Shown: one piece after another, positions 1 through 7,283 of the stretch
How the letters are laid out: the number at the start of each line of letters is the position of its first letter
Position numbering within the stretch: the stretch's first letter is position 1
DNA from: Streptomyces mutomycini
GTDB lineage: Bacteria > Actinomycetota > Actinomycetes > Streptomycetales > Streptomycetaceae
Reading direction: 5' to 3'
Assembly (NCBI RefSeq): GCF_001700505.1
Contig: NZ_MAPV01000045.1
Span: 1-53,295 of the forward strand
Length of the DNA: 53,295 nucleotides
Program-made: the position numbers and the translations under genes
Notes under the pieces: generated by a model
The model's database searches: none
What the model was told of the DNA's origin: nothing
Seen by the model: the letters and a program-made list of their open reading frames with translations, nothing else

Positions 1-185
1 CCCGGCACCATCTCTTCTGGTGCCGGGAGGCGACGTACACCGGCCCTCCGGCGGACGACTTCGAGTCCTCGCGCCGCGAGTGGGTCCCGCTCGAACTCGT
101 GCCGGACATGGTCGCGCGCGGTGAGGTACCGGCGGCAAACATGGCAGCCGGACTGCTGATGCTCCATCACATGCGCGTGGCATGA
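1..185 (+). CDS. NUDIX hydrolase, C-terminal fragment (5' end outside window)
   Basis: Reading frame 3 is open from the window edge to the TGA at 183-185 and gives about 60 residues containing HHLFWCREA, then TGPPADDFES, REWVPL and a helical end rich in Met and His. This is the pattern of the last strands and helix of the Streptomyces NUDIX family, in which the substrate-side Trp/Val strand follows the REUXEEXGU box. The NUDIX box itself would lie upstream, so catalysis cannot be judged. It points toward, and does not overlap, the minus-strand cluster that begins at 310. The family call comes from the tail only and is moderately sure. Confidence 0.6.
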   Translation, partial: RHHLFWCREATYTGPPADDFESSRREWVPLELVPDMVARGEVPAANMAAGLLMLHHMRVA

Positions 186-309
186 GGGCACATGCCTCCG
201 CGTCGGCAGGGCATGGCCCGATGGCCTCCTGGCGGCAGGAGACTTAAGAGGGTTCGGTTCGTGGGAGAGCTGGGTCCTGACGTCGTGTCGTACCCGGCCC
301 GGAAGTGGG

Positions 310-1077
310 TTACTGGGCGGTGTAGCCGCCGTCGACGGGGAGGGCGATGCCGGTGACGTAGCTCGCGCCGTCACTGCACAGCCACAGGACGGCCTGGGCG
401 ATCTCGTCGGCGGTGCCGAGCCGGTCGATGGCCTGGCCCGCTTCGGCCTGGCCGCGGTCGAGTTCTCCGCCTTCGACCATGGCGTCGACCATCGGGGTGC
501 TGATCGTGCCGGGACAGACGGCGTTGATCCGGACTCCGCGGGAGCCGTATTCGAGGGCGGCGCTCCTGGTCAGGCCGATCACACCGTGCTTGGTGGCGTG
601 GTAGGCGGCGCGGCCGGGGTTGCCGACGAGGCCGCCGAGGGAGGAGCAGTTGACGATCGCGCCGCTTCCCTGCTCCCGCATGTGGCGCAGTTCGTGCTTC
701 ACGCTCGCCCAGATGCCCCGCAGGTTGATGCCCTGGACGCGGTCGAACTGGTCGGCAGGCTCGTCGGCGGCGTCGGTGGGCGGGGGCATGATGCCGGCGT
801 TGTTGTAGGCCATGTCGAGCCGACCGAAGGCTTCGACCGTGCGGTCGACGGCGGCGGCGACCTGGTCCTCGTCGGTGACGTCGCAGACCAGCGCGAGGAC
901 TTGGTGGCCGTCGTCGGCGAGCTGCTCGGCGGCGGCGTTCACGGCGTCCTCGTTGATGTCGGCGAGGCCCACGGCGGCGCCTGCTTCGGCGAAGGCGCGA
1001 GCGGCGGCCGACCCCATGCCGGAGGAAGCTCCGGTGACGAAGGCGACCTGGCCGGTGAAGTCGTAGGTGGGGTTCAT
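310..1077 (-). CDS. SDR family NAD(P)-dependent oxidoreductase
   Basis: Classical short-chain dehydrogenase of 255 residues. The cofactor motif TGASSGMG is at residues 15-22, NNAG at 92-95, the catalytic Ser at about 145-146 and the YxxxK pair as YHATK at 159-163. The PG motif (CPG) near 190 and the C-terminal VDGGY are also normal for the family. An acidic residue at the end of strand 2 (LADIN) suggests NAD(H) rather than NADPH. I chose the ATG at 1077 because GGGAG sits 8 bases upstream; a TTG 15 bases earlier is less likely. It is the last gene of a minus-strand cluster with an MFS pump, lipoprotein, cupin and Zn-dehydrogenase. The substrate is unknown. Confidence 0.9.
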   Translation of the reverse strand: MNPTYDFTGQVAFVTGASSGMGSAAARAFAEAGAAVGLADINEDAVNAAAEQLADDGHQVLALVCDVTDEDQVAAAVDRTVEAFGRLDMAYNNAGIMPPPTDAADEPADQFDRVQGINLRGIWASVKHELRHMREQGSGAIVNCSSLGGLVGNPGRAAYHATKHGVIGLTRSAALEYGSRGVRINAVCPGTISTPMVDAMVEGGELDRGQAEAGQAIDRLGTADEIAQAVLWLCSDGASYVTGIALPVDGGYTAQ

Positions 1078-1114
1078 GGCGGTTGCTCCCAACGAAGGTG
1101 TACGGAGGCGCTGT

Positions 1115-2374
1115 TCAGCGTGCGGTCGTCGTGGTGGCGTCAGCTGTCTGCCGCGGTTCGTCCGCGTCGGTGGTGTGGTGGGCGACGATCCGTGAGGGGC
1201 CGGCGGTGCCGCGCAGGGCGAGGGCGATCAGAGGCAGCAGGGTGAGCGCGGCGAAGACGGCGCCGACCAGGGCCGGTCCGCTCAGGCCGAGCGAGGAGTC
1301 CAGGGCCCGGCCCGCGACGAGGGAACCGGCGGCGATGCCGGTGTTGTAGCCGGAGGTGGTCAGCGCCGAGGTGAGGGTGGGGGCGTCGCCCGCGAAGCGG
1401 ACGGCGAGGGAGGTGACGACCGGGTTGACGGTGAACCCGGCCAGGGCCATGCCGAAGACCAGGACCACGGCGGCCACCGGACTGTTCGAGGCCGGGATCA
1501 GGGCCAGCAGGATGAGGGAGGTGGCCGCCGCCGCGGTGATCGTCGTGACCATCGGGCGACGGTCCCCGAGACGCCCGCCGATAGCGGTACCGCCCAGCGC
1601 ACCGATACCGAAGGCGATCAGCACCAGCGGCACGGCACCGGCCGGGATGCCCGCCCGGTCGGTCAGCAGCGGCGTGATGTAGGTGTACGTCGCCAGCACC
1701 CCGCCCATGATCAGCACGGCTGCGCCGAGCGCCAGCCACAGCCGTCCCTGCTTGAGGGCCTGGACCTCGGCCCGCACCGACACCTCGGCCCGCTGTCCGG
1801 TACGGGGGATGAACCGGCCGACGAACGCGGCGGCCAGCGCGGCGAGGACGGCCAGCGCCCAGAACGGGCCGCGCCAGCCGGTGTAGTGGCCGACGAACGA
1901 GCCGATCGGCACACCGATCACGTTGGCCAGCGTGAGGCCGCCCATCATGACGCCGACCGCCCGCGTGGCGCGTGCCGGCCCGGCGGTGGTGGTGGCGATG
2001 ACGAAACCGACGGCCCAGAACGCTCCGGTGGCCAGGGCGGTCACCACGCGGGCGGTGAGCACGACGGTGAAGGAGGTGCTGAGCGCGGCGACGGCGTGCC
2101 CGAGAGCGAATACGGCGAGTGCGCCGATGAGGGTGTGGCGCTGGGGCAGGCGCAGGGTGGCCATGGCCATCGTGGGCCCGCCGACGATCATGCCGACGGC
2201 GAACGCGGTGATCAGCAGACCGGCGTGCGACACGCTCACGTTCAGGTCGGCGGCCATCTCGGGCAGCAGTCCGGCGATGACGAACTCGGTGGTGCCCATC
2301 AGGAACGTGCCGGCGGCGAGCACCCATACGACGAAGGGCAGTCGGCCGGGGGCGGACCCGGTGGCGGAGGACAT
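1115..2374 (-). CDS. MFS transporter, DHA1 family (Cmx/AraJ-like drug efflux)
   Basis: Protein of 419 residues with about 12 hydrophobic segments. It begins PFVVWVLAAGTFLMGTTEF, the typical first helix and loop of DHA1 exporters related to chloramphenicol/arabinose-type pumps. A GGRLGDRRP loop matches the conserved cytoplasmic loop. The start is set at the ATG at 2374, where family similarity begins; the frame is open for another 62 codons upstream but that stretch is Arg-rich and antisense-like. It lies 37 bases from the downstream SDR gene and 53 from the upstream lipoprotein gene, so co-transcription is likely. An export role for a small toxic metabolite is inferred; the substrate is not known. 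Confidence 0.85.
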   Translation of the reverse strand: MSSATGSAPGRLPFVVWVLAAGTFLMGTTEFVIAGLLPEMAADLNVSVSHAGLLITAFAVGMIVGGPTMAMATLRLPQRHTLIGALAVFALGHAVAALSTSFTVVLTARVVTALATGAFWAVGFVIATTTAGPARATRAVGVMMGGLTLANVIGVPIGSFVGHYTGWRGPFWALAVLAALAAAFVGRFIPRTGQRAEVSVRAEVQALKQGRLWLALGAAVLIMGGVLATYTYITPLLTDRAGIPAGAVPLVLIAFGIGALGGTAIGGRLGDRRPMVTTITAAAATSLILLALIPASNSPVAAVVLVFGMALAGFTVNPVVTSLAVRFAGDAPTLTSALTTSGYNTGIAAGSLVAGRALDSSLGLSGPALVGAVFAALTLLPLIALALRGTAGPSRIVAHHTTDADEPRQTADATTTTAR

Positions 2375-2427
2375 GCGAAAACTTCTTCCCGTACGAGGAG
2401 ATGGATGTACTCGGGTTGGGGGTGCGG

Positions 2428-2976
2428 TCAGGGGGCGGTTTCGATGGTGATGCGGTCGGCCCCTGACAGCTGGTCCGCGTCGGCGTCGATGTGGCCGAGG
2501 ATCAGCAGATCTGCGGAGGCGGCGGGGCCGTCCTTGTAGAAGACGGCGAGGTTGCCCCACGGTGCGAAGTAGGCGATGTCCCCGACCTTGGCCGCGGCCG
2601 GTTCGGGGGCGTCCTCGGTGGTCAGCTTTCTCGGCGGGTCGGCGACCCGCTCAGTTCCGTGGAAGTCCTCCAGGTCCAGGGTGAGCGGGAGCAGGGAGGC
2701 GAGGTCGCGGGCGGCGGGGCTGCCGTTCAAGCTCGCGTCGACACGCCGGCCGTCGATGGTGACGCGGATGTCCATCGGAGTGCTCCTGTCTGATCCGGAC
2801 GCGCTTGCTGACGCCGATGTCTGCGGCTGCCCGGACGCCGGGGCGGACGATGACACGGAGGCTGTTGTGGCGGGGGCCTGCTCGGCGGGTGAGTCGTCGG
2901 AGCAGGCGGTCGCGGTCAACAGCAGCACGCCGGTGGTGGCGGTGGCGGTCAGGGCCCGGCGAGGGGCGAAGGTCAT
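2428..2976 (-). CDS. Cyclophilin-like fold lipoprotein
   Basis: Protein of 182 residues with a positively charged N-terminus, hydrophobic stretch and a Cys at residue 25 in TATAC, a fair but not perfect lipobox. A Ser/Ala/Gln-rich linker follows, and then a domain beginning MDIRVTIDG at about residue 69. Features such as LPLTLDLEDFHG, GDIAYFAPWGNLAVFY and an ILGHID end match the small bacterial cyclophilin-like fold (Cyclophil_like family), which lacks evident prolyl isomerase residues. The ATG at 2976 overlaps by ATGA the stop codon of a broken upstream frame, showing ancestral translational coupling. The role in the cluster is unknown. Confidence 0.75.
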   Translation of the reverse strand: MTFAPRRALTATATTGVLLLTATACSDDSPAEQAPATTASVSSSAPASGQPQTSASASASGSDRSTPMDIRVTIDGRRVDASLNGSPAARDLASLLPLTLDLEDFHGTERVADPPRKLTTEDAPEPAAAKVGDIAYFAPWGNLAVFYKDGPAASADLLILGHIDADADQLSGADRITIETAP

Positions 2977-3154
2977 GGGGTGCCGTCCTGCGGGTCGGGC
3001 ATGGGCTCGGCGTAGTGGCGGAAGCCCTTGCGGTCGGTGTGCAGGCGGTACAGCAGCTCGGCCAGCGCCTTGGGGCTGGAGTGCTCGGAGTCGGGGCGTG
3101 CAGCTCCTTGGCGACCTGCACCAGGCCCGTCGGGTTCAGCTGGTAGCCGGAGCT
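2973..3154 (-). pseudogene. Broken gene remnant between cupin and lipoprotein genes
   Basis: A protein-like C-terminus can be read in two pieces. The frame at 3154-3095 gives SSGYQLNPTGLVQVAKELH, and the neighbouring frame continues RPDSEHSSPKALAELLYRLH and ends in PMPDPQDGTP with a TGA at 2973-2975. The TGA overlaps the lipoprotein ATG (ATGA), a normal coupling arrangement. No start codon or N-terminal part remains, because the upstream side is the end of the intact cupin gene. I infer a gene that lost its 5' part by deletion and suffered a one- or two-base frameshift near 3096. I could not identify the family. Confidence 0.5.
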
Positions 3155-3546
3155 GTGGCGTACTCCTCGTCGGTGACGGGGTTCAGCCACTGCACGACGT
3201 CGTGGTCGTCGTCGCCCTCGTTGATGGCCAGGTGGACCATCAGCCGATTCGGCGCGGCACCGTGCCAGTGCTCCTCATCGGCCTCGAACAGGACGCGGTC
3301 GCCGGGCCGGATGACTTCCACCGGACCGCCCCGGCGCTGACACAGGCCGATGCCTTCGGTGACGAAGACGGTCTGGCCCAGCGGGTGACGGTGCCAGTGG
3401 GTGCGCGCGCCCGGCATGAAGTGCACCAGGTTGGCGGTGACCCGGGACGGGGCGGGGGCCGCGGCGACGGCGTCGATGTATACGTCGCCGGTGAACCAGT
3501 CGGCCGGCCCCTTGGCGGTGTCGATCGAGCTGCGGGTGATCTGCAC
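3136..3546 (-). CDS. Cupin domain protein
   Basis: Single-domain cupin of 136 residues. Motif 1 is seen as THWHRHPLGQTVFVTEGIG (two His, Gln and Glu positions for metal binding) and motif 2 as EEHWHGAAP with the third His. This matches small metal-binding cupins found next to dehydrogenases and often annotated as mandelonitrile-lyase-like. The start is a GTG at 3546 supported by GAGGAG five bases upstream. It follows the Zn-dehydrogenase gene by 30 bases and probably shares its transcript. The substrate and reaction cannot be read from the sequence. Confidence 0.85.
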   Translation of the reverse strand: MQITRSSIDTAKGPADWFTGDVYIDAVAAAPAPSRVTANLVHFMPGARTHWHRHPLGQTVFVTEGIGLCQRRGGPVEVIRPGDRVLFEADEEHWHGAAPNRLMVHLAINEGDDDHDVVQWLNPVTDEEYATAPATS

Positions 3547-3576
3547 GGATGCTCCTCTTTCGGTTGGCGGGGCAGG

Positions 3577-4593
3577 TCAGGGGATGAGGAGGGTCTTGAT
3601 GGCGCGGCGTTCGTCCATGGCCTTGTAGCCTTCGGCGACCTGGTCGAGGGGGAGGGTGAGGTCGAAGACCTTGCCCGGGTCGATCGCGCCGGTGAGGACG
3701 CGGTCGATGAGGTCGGGAAGGTAGCGGCGTACGGGGGCGGGGCCGCCGCGCAGGCCGACGTGGGAGAAGAACAGCTCCTGCCCGTCGAGCGCGACCTCGT
3801 GGGGAACGCCGACGAAGCCGACGTTGCCGCCCGGGCGGGTCGAGTGCAGGGCCTGGCTCATGGACTGGGCGGTGCCGACGCACTCCAGGACGCTCTCCGC
3901 CCCGATCCCGCCGGTCATCTCCTTGATCCGGGCCACACCTTCCTCGCCGCGCTCGGCGACGATGTCGGTGGCGCCGAACTCGCGGGCGAGCTTCTGCCGG
4001 GACTCGTGGCGGGACATGGCTATGATCCGCTCCGCGCCCATCTCCTTCGCGGCGATCACCGCGCACAGGCCGACCGCGCCATCACCGACGACCACGGCGG
4101 TCGAGCCGGGCTTGACCTCGGCGGCCTCCGCTGCCCACCAGCCGGTGCCCATGACGTCCGAGACGGCCAGCAGACCTGGCCAGAACCGCTCGTCCGGCAC
4201 ACCATCGGTGGCCACGAGGGTGCCCTGGGCGTTGGGGATACGGACGTAGTCGGCCTGGCAGGTGGACATGAACTCGCGGTTCAAGCAGTTCGACTGGAAC
4301 CCGTTGCGGCAGTTCGCACAGGTGTTGTCGGAGGTCGCGAACGAGCCGATAACGAACTGGCCGGGCTTGACCGAGGTGACCTCGGACCCGACCTCCTCCA
4401 CGAAGCCGACGTACTCGTGGCCCATGGGATGGGCCGAGTCGGTGGGCTCCGCACCGCGGTAGGGCCACAGGTCCGACCCGCACACACACGTCACGGCCGT
4501 GCGGATGATCGCATCGGTCGGCTTGAGGATCTTCGGCTCCTCCAGAGTCTCGAAGCGGATGTCGCCGGGGGCGTGGATCACTGCGCTGCGCAT
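3577..4593 (-). CDS. Zinc-dependent alcohol dehydrogenase family protein
   Basis: Medium-chain dehydrogenase of 338 residues. Catalytic zinc ligands are visible as Cys38 in VCGSD and the GHE motif at 58-60. The structural-zinc lobe has Cys92, Cys95 and Cys103, one fewer than the classic four-Cys set, as in many members of this subfamily. The Rossmann motif GDGAVGL lies near residue 171. It is the first gene of the minus-strand cluster. A purine-rich AAGGA precedes the ATG, and a GTAC palindrome at 4609-4619 lies just upstream. Divergent placement from the XRE regulator suggests that protein controls it. Aldehyde or alcohol oxidation in detoxification is inferred. Confidence 0.9.
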   Translation of the reverse strand: MRSAVIHAPGDIRFETLEEPKILKPTDAIIRTAVTCVCGSDLWPYRGAEPTDSAHPMGHEYVGFVEEVGSEVTSVKPGQFVIGSFATSDNTCANCRNGFQSNCLNREFMSTCQADYVRIPNAQGTLVATDGVPDERFWPGLLAVSDVMGTGWWAAEAAEVKPGSTAVVVGDGAVGLCAVIAAKEMGAERIIAMSRHESRQKLAREFGATDIVAERGEEGVARIKEMTGGIGAESVLECVGTAQSMSQALHSTRPGGNVGFVGVPHEVALDGQELFFSHVGLRGGPAPVRRYLPDLIDRVLTGAIDPGKVFDLTLPLDQVAEGYKAMDERRAIKTLLIP

Positions 4594-4608
4594 GAGAGGT
4601 TCCTTTGC

Positions 4609-4619
4609 GTACCGGGTAC
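4609..4619. promoter_or_regulatory. GTACC-G-GGTAC palindrome upstream of the dehydrogenase gene
   Basis: A perfect 11-base palindrome, GTACCGGGTAC, lies 16 bases before the dehydrogenase start on the minus strand. It shares the GTAC half-site with the palindrome at 4767-4781 near the divergent regulator gene. Both are candidate binding sites of the XRE regulator; this is inference from position and symmetry. Confidence 0.35.
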
Positions 4620-4766
4620 AGGGTGCGCACCCGAATCACGGGTGGGCGGACCACCCGGGCTGGGCACGGGGCTCCGCCGCGCTCTCGCTGTGATGGCGGG
4701 GAGGCGAAGCACCACGCCTTCCAGGTAACCCCCTCTTCCCGCGCGGAGCGAGTCACTGACAAGGGG

Positions 4767-4781
4767 TGTACCGGCAGTACA
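4767..4781. promoter_or_regulatory. TGTAC-N5-GTACA palindrome, candidate XRE autoregulatory operator
   Basis: TGTAC (4767-4771), five bases, GTACA (4777-4781) form a perfect inverted repeat. It lies 24 bases upstream of a TACCGT -10-like box (4805-4810) that is itself 7 bases before the ATG of the XRE regulator gene. A bound protein would cover the -35 zone, which fits autoregulation and control of the divergent cluster. Confidence 0.45.
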
Positions 4782-4817
4782 TCCCTGTGGCCGCGTGCGG
4801 GACGTACCGTCGAAGGC

Positions 4818-5711
4818 ATGGACAACCGTGAGGAGGTCCGCGAGTTCCTCACCTCGCGGCGCGCAAAGATCACCCCTGACCAGGCCGGACTGCCTTCCGG
4901 AGCCCGGCGCCGGGTGCCGGGCCTGCGCCGCAGCGAGGTCGCGGCCCTGGCCGACATGAGCGTCGAGTACTACTCGAAACTGGAGCGCGGCACCCTCGCC
5001 GGAGTCTCCCCGGCCGTCCTCGAAGCCCTCGCCCGCGCCCTGCAGCTCGATGACGCCGAACGCGCCCACCTGCTGAACCTTGCCCAGGCCGCCGACGGCT
5101 CCGACGCCCTCACCCGCCCCCGCCACCGTGCCGCCACCCGGCAGTGGACACCGCACCGCAGCCTGCAATGGACCCTGGACGCGATCACCGCGGGGCCGGC
5201 GTTCGTCCGCAACGGCCGGATGGACATCCTCGCCGCCAACCAGCTCTTCCGCGCCTTCTACACCGACGTCTACGCCACGCCCGGCAACCGGCAGAACCTG
5301 GCCCGCTTCACCTTCCTCGACCCCACCTCCCGCCGCTTCTACCCGGACTGGGACGCCTTCGCCGACATCACCGTCGCCATCGTGCGCGCTGAAGCCGGCC
5401 GCAACCCCCACGACAAGGACCTGCACGACCTGGTCGGGGAGCTGTCCACCCGCAGCGACGCCTTCCGCACCCGGTGGGGTGCGCACAACGTCCGACACCA
5501 CGGCACCGGCACCAAGCACTTCCACCACCACGCCGTCGGCGACCTCTCCCTCGCCTTCGAGGGCCTGGACATGGCCGCCGCCCCCGGCCTCACCCTCACC
5601 ATCTACACCGCCGAACCCGGCTCGCCCTCCGAAGAGGGTCTGCGCCTCCTCGCCACCTGGGCCGCCACCCAGGAAGCCGACCGGGATTCAGAGCGATCTG
5701 CAGCCAACTGA
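4818..5711 (+). CDS. XRE family transcriptional regulator with MmyB-like C-terminal domain
   Basis: Protein of 297 residues. The N-terminal XRE helix-turn-helix runs over about residues 10-80 and includes RRVPGLRRSEVAALADMSVE and YYSKLERG, the hallmark of the Streptomyces MmyB-type group. The C-terminal PAS-like domain (about 100-280) contains NGRMDILAANQLFRAFY and ends in IYTAEPGSPSEEGLRLL, as in MmyB regulators. The ATG at 4818 fits a leaderless transcript, because TACCGT ends 7 bases upstream. It is transcribed divergently from the dehydrogenase-cupin-MFS-SDR cluster, which it probably controls. The ligand is unknown. Confidence 0.9.
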   Translation: MDNREEVREFLTSRRAKITPDQAGLPSGARRRVPGLRRSEVAALADMSVEYYSKLERGTLAGVSPAVLEALARALQLDDAERAHLLNLAQAADGSDALTRPRHRAATRQWTPHRSLQWTLDAITAGPAFVRNGRMDILAANQLFRAFYTDVYATPGNRQNLARFTFLDPTSRRFYPDWDAFADITVAIVRAEAGRNPHDKDLHDLVGELSTRSDAFRTRWGAHNVRHHGTGTKHFHHHAVGDLSLAFEGLDMAAAPGLTLTIYTAEPGSPSEEGLRLLATWAATQEADRDSERSAAN

Positions 5712-5765
5712 CCGTGACGGCGCCAAGCCCGCCAGGGGGGTGCACAGACCTTCCACTCCTCTTTG

Positions 5766-5855
5766 GACCCGCGTGGCGCATTCAGCAGCCGCGGGGCCCA
5801 GGCCGGCGCGGATCTCGCCGGCCGGGTCGACTGGTCGATGATCGGGGTGGACAGC
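5766..5855 (+). pseudogene. Possible relic of an IS5-type transposase
   Basis: One frame reads GRVDWSMIGVDSA, then a stop and AH. This resembles the segment around the first catalytic Asp of IS5-family transposases, where an Asp-Trp-[ST] run is followed by VDS and, a few residues on, RAHQHAAG. The similarity covers about 25 residues, with a stop codon inside, so only a scrap could remain. No terminal inverted repeats were found. The call is tentative, but it fits the relic character of 5.7-6.3 kb. Confidence 0.3.
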
Positions 5856-6029
5856 GCATGAGCGCATGATTGCCAGTGACGCCCATAAGTCCGGTGGAGG
5901 TCGGGAGCTGTGTCCCGCGATGCAGCTGAAGCCGGAGGTGTCCACGTCGGCTCAGGGCGTGGAGAGCGCGGCGATGTCGCTCTGCCCCGCGAAGCGCAGG
6001 GTGACGAGGGAGCGGAGAGTGGTCATCTG

Positions 6030-6300
6030 GTCGCTGCTCTGGTGGAGCAGGCTGTCGACCTGGTGGAGCCGGTCAAGCCGAGGCTGCGTGGCCGGCTGCA
6101 TGCGGGGATGGTCCCCGCCTCGTTGATTGCGGGCATCGCGCTCATCTGGCTGGCTCGCACACCGCAGGCGGTCCGGGCCTGCGCCGTGTACGCGGTCACT
6201 CCTGGCTGCTGTTCGCGACGAGTGCCATCTGCCACCGCGGTACCTGCGGGCCGCTGGGGGAGGCTCTTCCGCGACGTCTCGTGCCCCGGCTGCGGCGCGT
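6030..6300 (+). pseudogene. Hemolysin III (HlyIII/TrhA) family gene, frameshifted and truncated
   Basis: From 6063 one frame reads VEPVKPRLRGRLHAGMVPAS, then LIAGIALIWLA and ACAVYAVT, the first membrane region of Streptomyces HlyIII proteins. After 6200 the similarity jumps to the next frame as WLLFATSAICHRGTCGPLGE, the conserved second segment (normally WLLFGTSAIYHRG). The break is consistent with loss of one base at about 6201 (ACTCCTGG where ACxGCCTGG is expected). Beyond about 6280 the expected LDHANIF segment and all later membrane helices are missing. The gene is therefore dead by frameshift and 3' deletion. Intact homologues are seven-helix integral membrane proteins. Confidence 0.7.
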
Positions 6301-6309
6301 GTCCATCCG

Positions 6310-6750
6310 GTCGGCGGCGCAGGCGAGGGTTGCTGCGGATGACGGCCCCGGTCCGGTGCAAGGGTGACGGGCGACGCGCTGATGTGCCGACCTGCATCCG
6401 AGCGGTCGGCATCTCCGCGCTGTGAAGGTGTGCATCCTTCCTGCAACGCTGTGCTCGGGGCGGGCCGATATCTATGGTCACGGTGTGAGGGTTCAACGCG
6501 CCGCGCCGGGAGTGTTTTTACCGCAGCGAAGAGAGTGGAATTGTTCACCGTACGCGGGCCATTACGGCATGCTACTGTCGTTCTCGGTTGCAGTTGTGGT
6601 TCCCAAAACTTCAAGCTTCTGCGTGGGTATTTTTCGACCAGTGGAAGCTTCATTTTGTCTCCGGTTCTTCTCCGGGCGGGGCATCATCGCGGCGACGCGG
6701 AATCCGTGCATTACGGATTCCGACGTACCTGCCCCCGAAGGAGATATGAC
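6310..6750 (+). promoter_or_regulatory. Long AT-rich leader region of cspA with a 10-bp hairpin
   Basis: No gene is supported here. Base composition drops sharply; 6601-6660 is about 43% G+C by my count, far below the surroundings. A TACTGT box at 6573-6578 could be a -10 element, giving a leader of roughly 165 bases. A perfect 10-base inverted repeat, CGGAATCCGT (6698-6707) and ACGGATTCCG (6713-6722) with a five-base loop, lies 28 bases before the cspA ATG. Long structured leaders are known for enterobacterial cspA; a similar temperature-dependent role here is inference. Confidence 0.5.
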
Positions 6751-6954
6751 ATGGCGTCAGGCACTGTGAAGTGGTTCAACGCAGCCAAGGGTTTCGGCTT
6801 CATCGAGCAGGACGGTGGCGGCGCTGACGTGTTCGCCCACTTCTCGAACATCGCCGCCCAGGGTTTCCGCGAGCTGCTCGAAGGTCAGAAAGTCACCTTC
6901 GACATCGCACCGGGCCAGAAGGGCCCGACGGCCGAGAACATCGTTCCCGTCTGA
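6751..6954 (+). CDS. Cold-shock protein (CspA family)
   Basis: Complete 67-residue cold-shock domain, the usual length for Streptomyces Csps. RNP1 is present as KGFGFIE (residues 10-16) and RNP2 as VFAHF, with the VKWFN start and NIVPV end typical of the family. It binds single-stranded nucleic acid as an RNA chaperone or antiterminator. A near-perfect AAGGAG lies seven bases upstream of the ATG, so high translation is expected. It is followed by a strong hairpin at 6973-7010 and then a DEAD-box helicase gene, a frequent functional partner. Confidence 0.97.
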   Translation: MASGTVKWFNAAKGFGFIEQDGGGADVFAHFSNIAAQGFRELLEGQKVTFDIAPGQKGPTAENIVPV

Positions 6955-6972
6955 CGCTGGCGCGCACTTCGT

Positions 6973-7010
6973 AGCTGGGGCCCGCATCCTTCGGGGTGCG
7001 GGCCCCAGCT
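6973..7010 (+). terminator. Hairpin terminator after cspA
   Basis: A perfect 14-base stem, AGCTGGGGCCCGCA (6973-6986) with TGCGGGCCCCAGCT (6997-7010) around a ten-base loop, begins 19 bases after the cspA stop. It lacks a T-run, as is usual for actinomycete terminators. Confidence 0.75.
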
Positions 7011-7037
7011 CCGGGCATTCTCCGGGAGTGAGTGGTG

Positions 7038-7112
7038 CCACCTGCGGTGGAACATCCGCCCGCGGAGCCTTCTCGCTGCCCACTCCTTCCGAGTCCCACC
7101 TGTCGGTGGAAC
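7038..7112 (+). repeat. Two copies of a small CCACC-GGTGG hairpin in the helicase leader
   Basis: CCACCTGCGGTGGAAC (7038-7053) and CCACCTGTCGGTGGAAC (7096-7112) are near-identical and each can fold into a five-base stem. They lie between the cspA terminator and the helicase gene, in a 270-base stretch with no supported gene. Their role is unknown; a regulatory leader is possible. Confidence 0.3.
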
Positions 7113-7248
7113 TGGATTCCTCGCCCATATGGCGTCACTCATTCCATGGTCTGCATCCCGCTCCGGGACCAATCGCAGGTCTCATTTGATTTCGCATTCC
7201 GCTCGGCCCGTTCTTGTGATTCCCCGCGCTGTTCTTCCGCTGCGAGAA

Positions 7249-7275
7249 TTCCTTGATACGTGCCGTATCAAGGAA
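7249..7275 (+). promoter_or_regulatory. 11-bp hairpin covering the helicase ribosome-binding site
   Basis: TTCCTTGATAC (7249-7259), five-base loop, GTATCAAGGAA (7265-7275) form a perfect inverted repeat. The right arm contains most of the AAGGAAGG ribosome-binding site (7270-7277), which is six bases from the ATG at 7284. If transcribed, the stem would hide the site. It could be a temperature- or protein-responsive translational switch, or a DNA operator. Confidence 0.6.
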
Positions 7276-7283
7276 GGTTCTGA

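Noticed and set aside
5952..6653. A 233-codon minus-strand frame ending LVTLRFAGQSDIAALSTP
   Set aside because: It is antisense to the hemolysin III relic and low in plausibility upstream; only its last 20 or so residues look protein-like, which is not enough.
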